A stretch of DNA of 64,000 nt, from positions 62,001 to 126,000 of the forward strand of contig CAVBPR010000006.1 in the NCBI GenBank assembly GCA_963597355.1, given 5' to 3'. Below the pieces are notes generated by a model. The model did no database searches and had not been told where the DNA came from. It saw only the letters and a list, made by a program, of their open reading frames with translations. Origin of the DNA: UMGS1766 sp963597355 (GTDB taxonomy: Bacteria; Bacillota; Clostridia; Oscillospirales; Oscillospiraceae). Shown in pieces: positions 59,690 to 64,000 of this stretch; the first letter of the stretch is position 1, and each line of letters opens with the position of its first letter. The position numbers were made by a program, and so were the translations under genes.

Positions 59690-62128
59690 GTGATCAAATT
59701 GAAGTATGATTTTTCCGCCATTGAGCAGAAATGGCAGCAGCGCTGGAAGGAAGACAACGTTTTTCACGCCGTCACCGGCGACACAACCAAAAAGAAATGG
59801 TATGGTCTGGTAGAATTCCCCTACCCCTCTGGTCAGGGTCTGCACGTGGGACACGCGCGGCCTTACACCGCAATGGATGTCATCGCCCGTAAAAAACGCA
59901 TGGACGGGTTCAATGTATTGTTCCCCATCGGCTATGACGCCTTCGGTCTTCCCACCGAAAACTATGCCATCAAGATGCACATTCATCCTGCCAAGGTGAC
60001 GGACGACAACATTCATAATTTCCGCAAACAGTTGGAAATGCTGGGCTATTCCTTCGACTGGGATCGGGAGATTAACACCACAGAACCGGGCTATTACAAG
60101 TGGACCCAGTGGATTTTCCTGCAGCTGTTCAAGAAGGGATTGGCCTACAAAACCAGCATGCCCGTAAACTGGTGCACCTCCTGCAAGTGCGTGCTGGCAA
60201 ACGAGGAGGTTGTAAACGGCGTCTGTGAACGCTGCGGAGCCCCTGTTATCCGCAAGGAGAAAAGCCAGTGGATGCTGAAAATTACGGAGTATGCCCAGAA
60301 ATTGATTGATGGGCTGGATACCGTGGACTTTTTGCCTCGCGTTACCACCCAGCAGAAGAACTGGATCGGTCGTTCCACCGGTGCGGAAGTGAACTTTACC
60401 ACCACCGAAGGCGATGTGCTGACCGTTTACACCACTCGCTGTGACACTTTGTTTGGCGCTACTTATATGGTCATTGCACCAGAACATGCTTACATCGCGA
60501 AGTGGGCCGACAAACTGACAAATTATGACGCCGTCCAGGCCTATGTTGCCGCATCGGCTGCCAAGTCGGACTTTGAGCGCACCGAACTGGTCAAGGAAAA
60601 GACCGGTGTCAAGCTGGAGGGCGTAAGCGCCATCAACCCGCTGACCGGTAAGGAAATTCCTATTTTTATCTCTGACTATGTTCTTGCCAGCTACGGCACT
60701 GGTGCCATCATGGCCGTTCCCGCACACGACACCCGTGACTGGGATTTCGCCAAGGCCTTCCAACTGCCCATCATCCAGGTTGTTGCTTCTGAAAATGGTG
60801 AAGCTGTTGATGTTCAGAAAGCCGCTTTCACCGATGTTGCCACCGGTGTAATGGTAAATTCCGGTTTCCTGACCGGTATGACCGTGGAAGAAGCAAAAAA
60901 AGCCATGATTGATTATCTGGAAGAAAAGAAAATCGGTCATGCAAAGGTGAACTACAAACTCCGTGACTGGGTCTTCTCCCGTCAGCGGTATTGGGGTGAA
61001 CCCATTCCCATTGTAAAGTGCCCCAAGTGCGGTTATGTACCTCTCCCGGAAGATCAGCTTCCTCTGGTTCTGCCGGATGTAGAAAGCTATGAAACCACCG
61101 ACGACGGTGAATCTCCTCTGTCCGCCATGCGGGAATGGGTGGAAACCAGCTGCCCCTGCTGCGGCGGTAAAGCGGAGCGTGAAACCGATACCATGCCTCA
61201 ATGGGCCGGCTCCTCCTGGTACTTCCTGCGCTACATGGATCCCCACAACACAGAAGCCCTTGCCTCAAAGGAAGCTCTGAACTATTGGGGACAGGTGGAC
61301 TGGTATAACGGCGGCATGGAGCACACCACCCTGCATCTGCTGTACAGCCGCTTCTGGAACAACTTCCTCCATGATATCGGTGTGGTTCCCTATGCTGAAC
61401 CTTATCACAAGCGCACCAGCCATGGCATGATTCTGGGTGAGGGCGGCGAAAAGATGTCAAAATCCCGGGGCAATGTGGTGAACCCCAACGACATCGTAAA
61501 GGAATATGGCGCCGACACCATGCGCACCTACATCATGTTCATCGGTGACTTTGCCAAAGCCGCTGCATGGTCTCCCAAAGCAGTCGCCGGCTGCAAACGG
61601 TTCCTTGACCGTGTTTGGAATCTGCAGGATCTGGCCAGCGACAGTCTGGAATACTCCGAGGCAAACACAGCTGAAATCCACAAGGCCATCCGCAAGGTCA
61701 ATGACGATATCGAAGCGATGAAGTTTAACACCGCTATCGCCACCCTGATGAGTCTGGTCAACAGCTTTTACACCAACGGCCTGACAAAGGGCGATCTGAA
61801 AGCACTCGTATTGATGCTCTCCCCTGTCGCACCTCATATCTGCGAGGAAATGTGGAGCAATCTGGGCGGCGAAGGCATGGTTTGCCAGCAGAAGTGGCCG
61901 GATTATGATGAAAGCAAGACCATTGCCGCAAAGGTAACTCTTGCTGTCCAGATCGGTGGAAAAATGCGCGGCAACGTGGAAGTTCCCAACGACTGCGATC
62001 AGGATACCGCTGTGGCTGCCGTGTTGGCCGACGGCAAACTGTCCAAGTACACCGACGGCATGGAAATTGTTAAGGTAATTCTGGTCAAGAATCGTCTGGT
62101 CAACCTGATTCTTAAGCCAAAAGCCTGA
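59690..62128 (+). CDS. leuS: Leucyl-tRNA synthetase
   Basis: 812 residues. Class I synthetase: PYPSGQGLHVGHARPYTAMD (HIGH-type motif HVGH), CP1 editing domain (about 220-410), zinc-ribbon-like CxxC pairs, WAGSSWYFLRYMDP, and GEKMSKSRGN (KMSKS). The C-terminal anticodon region is complete. GTG start 59690 with only an AAGAAAG-like site; there is no T-box leader in the 30-base gap. Last of the smc-to-leuS run. Confidence 0.95.
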   Translation: MIKLKYDFSAIEQKWQQRWKEDNVFHAVTGDTTKKKWYGLVEFPYPSGQGLHVGHARPYTAMDVIARKKRMDGFNVLFPIGYDAFGLPTENYAIKMHIHPAKVTDDNIHNFRKQLEMLGYSFDWDREINTTEPGYYKWTQWIFLQLFKKGLAYKTSMPVNWCTSCKCVLANEEVVNGVCERCGAPVIRKEKSQWMLKITEYAQKLIDGLDTVDFLPRVTTQQKNWIGRSTGAEVNFTTTEGDVLTVYTTRCDTLFGATYMVIAPEHAYIAKWADKLTNYDAVQAYVAASAAKSDFERTELVKEKTGVKLEGVSAINPLTGKEIPIFISDYVLASYGTGAIMAVPAHDTRDWDFAKAFQLPIIQVVASENGEAVDVQKAAFTDVATGVMVNSGFLTGMTVEEAKKAMIDYLEEKKIGHAKVNYKLRDWVFSRQRYWGEPIPIVKCPKCGYVPLPEDQLPLVLPDVESYETTDDGESPLSAMREWVETSCPCCGGKAERETDTMPQWAGSSWYFLRYMDPHNTEALASKEALNYWGQVDWYNGGMEHTTLHLLYSRFWNNFLHDIGVVPYAEPYHKRTSHGMILGEGGEKMSKSRGNVVNPNDIVKEYGADTMRTYIMFIGDFAKAAAWSPKAVAGCKRFLDRVWNLQDLASDSLEYSEANTAEIHKAIRKVNDDIEAMKFNTAIATLMSLVNSFYTNGLTKGDLKALVLMLSPVAPHICEEMWSNLGGEGMVCQQKWPDYDESKTIAAKVTLAVQIGGKMRGNVEVPNDCDQDTAVAAVLADGKLSKYTDGMEIVKVILVKNRLVNLILKPKA

Positions 62129-62166
62129 TCTTTTTTCAAAAAATTTCTGAGAACCAAAACTTAGTC

Positions 62167-62195
62167 TTGACAGATCGCCTTCACCAGCGTAGAAT
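62167..62195 (+). promoter_or_regulatory. Promoter of rpsU
   Basis: Perfect TTGACA, 17-base spacer, TAGAAT. Confidence 0.8.
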
Positions 62196-62225
62196 ATCGT
62201 AGTAAGGCTAATATTTTGGCTGTTC

Positions 62226-62256
62226 ATGCCCTGTTGTTATATATCTCCCTGGGCAT
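62226..62256 (+). promoter_or_regulatory. Leader hairpin before rpsU
   Basis: TGCCC and GGGCA pair across about 19 bases just before the GGAGGGAGGG ribosome site, in an 80-base leader. Possible ribosomal-protein autoregulation; unproven. Confidence 0.35.
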
Positions 62257-62276
62257 TTCGGAGGGAGGGAAATTAG

Positions 62277-62459
62277 ATGTCTGAAGTCCGCGTAAGAGAA
62301 AATGAATCTCTGGACAGCGCCCTGAAGCGCTTCAAGCGCAGCTGCGCCAAGTCCGGTGTTTTGGCTGAGGTGCGCCGCCGTGAGCATTACGAGAGCCCCA
62401 GTGTCAAACGTCGTAAGAAGTCTGAGGCTGCCCGTAAGAACCGCAAAAAGTTCTATTGA
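62277..62459 (+). CDS. rpsU: Small-subunit ribosomal protein bS21
   Basis: 60 residues: SEVRVRENESLDSALKRFKR and the basic tail RRKKSEAARKNRKKFY are diagnostic for bS21, which helps 30S initiation at the mRNA ribosome site. Strong promoter and GGAGGGAGGG site. Followed by a hairpin. Confidence 0.97.
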   Translation: MSEVRVRENESLDSALKRFKRSCAKSGVLAEVRRREHYESPSVKRRKKSEAARKNRKKFY

Positions 62460-62470
62460 TGATTCTGTTG

Positions 62471-62501
62471 CAGGCCCCCTGTGTAAACCACAGGGGGCCT
62501 G
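62471..62501 (+). terminator. Hairpin after rpsU
   Basis: CAGGCCCCCTGTG, 5-base loop, CACAGGGGGCCTG: a perfect 13-bp G+C-rich stem, but followed by TTATCG, so the U tract is poor. Confidence 0.65.
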
Positions 62502-62524
62502 TTATCGTATTGTGGCGGCATGCC

Positions 62525-62553
62525 TTGTCTGTATAAATAATATACGATATAAT
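62525..62553 (+). promoter_or_regulatory. Promoter of yqeG
   Basis: TTGTCT, 17-base spacer, TATAAT. Confidence 0.7.
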
Positions 62554-62582
62554 AGAGCCATCCTGTAACTGGAGGAAACAGA

Positions 62583-63092
62583 ATGCCTTTTTCATTTGTG
62601 CCAAATCAGCTCTGCCGGAGCATTTATACCCTGGATCTGGCTCGTTTACAGCAAAGGGGAATCCGCCTTTTGCTTGCCGACCTGGACAATACCCTGGCCC
62701 GTTATTCTGAGCGGCAGCCTTCTGCTCAATTACTGGCATGGGCAGAGCAGGTCAAGGCCCATGGCATCACCCTTTTTGTGCTTTCCAACAGCCGCAAAGC
62801 GACCCGGGCAGATGAGTTCTGCCGTGCAATGAATATCCCCTACCTAAAACATGCCGGAAAACCAAAGAAGCCCGGTTTTCAAAGAGCATTGGAATTAAAC
62901 GGTGCAAACGCAACCGAAACAGCGATCATTGGCGACCAGATTTTTACCGACATTCTTGGCGGCAACTGGTCTGATATTCACACAATTCTTGTTCATCCCC
63001 TTGCCATCGACAACGCCTTTCGCGCCTTTCGCTACGCAATTGAAACCCCTTTTCGAATAAGCAGTCCGGACAAAAGCGAATGGACAAAATGA
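62583..63092 (+). CDS. yqeG: YqeG-family HAD-like phosphatase
   Basis: 169 residues. HAD motif I ADLDNTLARY (Asp nucleophile), motif II LSNSRK, Lys in KKPGFQRAL and motif IV IGDQIFTDILGGN are intact. YqeG relates to the PGP phosphatase GEP4, which dephosphorylates phosphatidylglycerophosphate; this activity is likely but not proven. ATG follows TGGAGG. 20 bases before the M24 peptidase gene, so cotranscribed. Confidence 0.9.
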   Translation: MPFSFVPNQLCRSIYTLDLARLQQRGIRLLLADLDNTLARYSERQPSAQLLAWAEQVKAHGITLFVLSNSRKATRADEFCRAMNIPYLKHAGKPKKPGFQRALELNGANATETAIIGDQIFTDILGGNWSDIHTILVHPLAIDNAFRAFRYAIETPFRISSPDKSEWTK

Positions 63093-63112
63093 TATAGAGA
63101 GGAAGCGTTCTT

Positions 63113-64000
63113 ATGAACCACCTGGCGCAAATTGCCGCGAAATTGGAAGAAAATCAGCTGGATGCCATGTTGATCACCAGCGCACCCGGAGAATTCTACG
63201 CCGTTGGCTTCCACGGTGAAGGATATGTGCTTATCACACGGGAGAAAACTTATTATTTTACCGACAGTCGCTATATTGAAGCGGCAGAAAAACTGGACGG
63301 CGTTTCTTTGTCGCTGGTTGGCCTCGGAAAGAGCCATTTGTATTTTACCCGTGAACACATTCAGTCCGATCATTTGATGCGCATCGGTTTTGAGGAAGGC
63401 GAAATGTCCGTTGTCGAATTCAATCACATACGACTGGCAATGCCTTCCGGTGTCACGCTTATCCCCGCTCAAGCTATTTTAAATCAGCTCCGGGCCAGCA
63501 AAGATGAGGAAGAACTCGCCCGAATGAAACAGGCACAGGCTATTACAGACCATGCCTTTTCCGAGATTCTCAACGATATTCGTCCCGGGGTAAAAGAAGT
63601 GGAGATCGCTGCAAAACTTACCTACCTCATGATGTCCTCCGGTGCGCAGCGAAACTCCTTTGATCCCATCGTTGCTTCCGGCGCAAACGGGAGCATGCCC
63701 CACGCAATTCCCACCGAGCGGCAGATTTGCAAAGGCGAATTCGTCACGATGGATTTTGGCTGCGTTTACGATGGCTATTGTTCTGATATGACCCGCACCG
63801 TCTGCGTCGGCGAACCGACCGAGGAAATGGACAAAGTCTACCACACCGTACTGGAAGCTCAATTAACCGGCATTTCCGTTGCCAAAGCCGGCGTACGCGG
63901 CTGCGACATCCACAACGCTGCCCACGATGTCATTCGTGCCGCCGGTTACGGCGATTACTTCGGCCACGGATTTGGACATTCCCTCGGTATTGAAATCCAT
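63113..64000 (+). CDS. M24B Xaa-Pro aminopeptidase-like protein (cut by window edge)
   Basis: 296 residues visible; the C-terminus lies outside. A creatinase-like N-terminal domain (1-120) with FTDSRYIEAAEK precedes the pita-bread catalytic domain. Metal ligands of the family appear in MDFGCVYDGYCSDMTRTV (two Asp) and GHGFGHSLGIEIH (His); the last two Glu ligands would lie beyond the window. It removes an N-terminal residue before proline in the cytoplasm. ATG 63113 follows GAGAGGAAG. Confidence 0.92.
   Translation, partial: MNHLAQIAAKLEENQLDAMLITSAPGEFYAVGFHGEGYVLITREKTYYFTDSRYIEAAEKLDGVSLSLVGLGKSHLYFTREHIQSDHLMRIGFEEGEMSVVEFNHIRLAMPSGVTLIPAQAILNQLRASKDEEELARMKQAQAITDHAFSEILNDIRPGVKEVEIAAKLTYLMMSSGAQRNSFDPIVASGANGSMPHAIPTERQICKGEFVTMDFGCVYDGYCSDMTRTVCVGEPTEEMDKVYHTVLEAQLTGISVAKAGVRGCDIHNAAHDVIRAAGYGDYFGHGFGHSLGIEIH

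Noticed and set aside
59597..61246. Long minus-strand open frame (549 codons) opposite leuS
   Set aside because: It mirrors leuS codons and has no motifs or ribosome site.
1..64000. CRISPR arrays, insertion sequences, prophage, tRNA or rRNA genes
   Set aside because: I read both strands for spaced repeats, transposase or integrase motifs and cloverleaf or rRNA signatures and saw none. A dedicated tRNA and CRISPR scan would be needed to be certain.

Overview
This 64 kb window is a stretch of chromosome from a low-oxygen, Gram-positive-type (monoderm) Clostridia, most likely in or near the Oscillospiraceae/Ruminococcaceae. The inference rests on gene families and their arrangement: TTG and GTG starts with strong AGGAGG-like ribosome sites, sigma-A promoters, RNase M5, YqeG, YceD-rpmF, an smc-ftsY run, a split transketolase, acetate kinase, a two-subunit CoA-transferase, and no outer-membrane genes. 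Base composition looks near 50% G+C and even throughout. I see no phage, insertion sequence, CRISPR, rRNA or tRNA. Genes are tightly packed, with many ATGA or TAATG stop/start overlaps.

Layout. (1) 1-5.5 kb, minus: ddl-murF-ABC-F ATPase-YdcF-prfA, a wall-precursor and translation operon. (2) 5.5-11 kb, minus: a surface-glycan operon (membrane CapD-type nucleotide-sugar dehydratase, DUF2142 membrane protein, two GT2 glycosyltransferases, DUF2304 protein). (3) 11.3-13.1 kb, plus: a 613-residue beta-helix-like protein whose two ends carry related modules. (4) 13.2-15.8 kb: divergent ackA and tmcAL. (5) 16.1-22.7 kb, plus: the most unusual block, seven co-directional genes: a YbjN-like protein, a membrane protein, a zinc-ribbon P-loop GTPase, a second membrane-anchored protein, an FHA-like membrane protein, a divergent SEDS (FtsW/RodA-type) polymerase and a class B penicillin-binding transpeptidase. 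(6) 22.8-27 kb: a DtxR/MntR-type regulator, a ZnuABC-type metal importer and a quinone-oxidoreductase-like enzyme. (7) 27-31.2 kb, minus: der-plsY-gpsA and yceD-rpmF. (8) 31.3-36.8 kb, plus: an RluA pseudouridine synthase, potABCD and a YbaK protein. (9) 36.9-44.1 kb, minus: CoA-transferase subunits, RNase M5, holA, comEC, a GNAT protein and a PAP2 protein. (10) 44.3-48.2 kb, plus: ppk overlapping a phosphofructokinase, and a Cys-rich small protein. (11) 48.3-50.1 kb, minus: split transketolase. (12) 50.3-64 kb, plus: a COG2509 flavoprotein, then smc-ftsY-rph-rdgB-yhbY-nadD/yqeK-rsfS-leuS, rpsU, yqeG and a truncated M24 peptidase.

How the genes work together. Regions 1, 2 and 5 serve the envelope: D-Ala-D-Ala and MurF make the pentapeptide that SEDS/transpeptidase pairs polymerise and cross-link, while the glycan operon probably decorates the surface. 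Regions 7 and 12 are translation, ribosome assembly, lipid and chromosome housekeeping. Region 10 links polyphosphate chemistry to glycolysis by gene overlap. The best candidate for an undescribed system is region 5. It resembles the actinobacterial fha-rodA-pbpA arrangement but carries a GTPase where those loci carry kinases and a phosphatase. Starts were chosen from visible ribosome sites and neighbour overlaps; in several genes this moves the start inward from the longest open frame.
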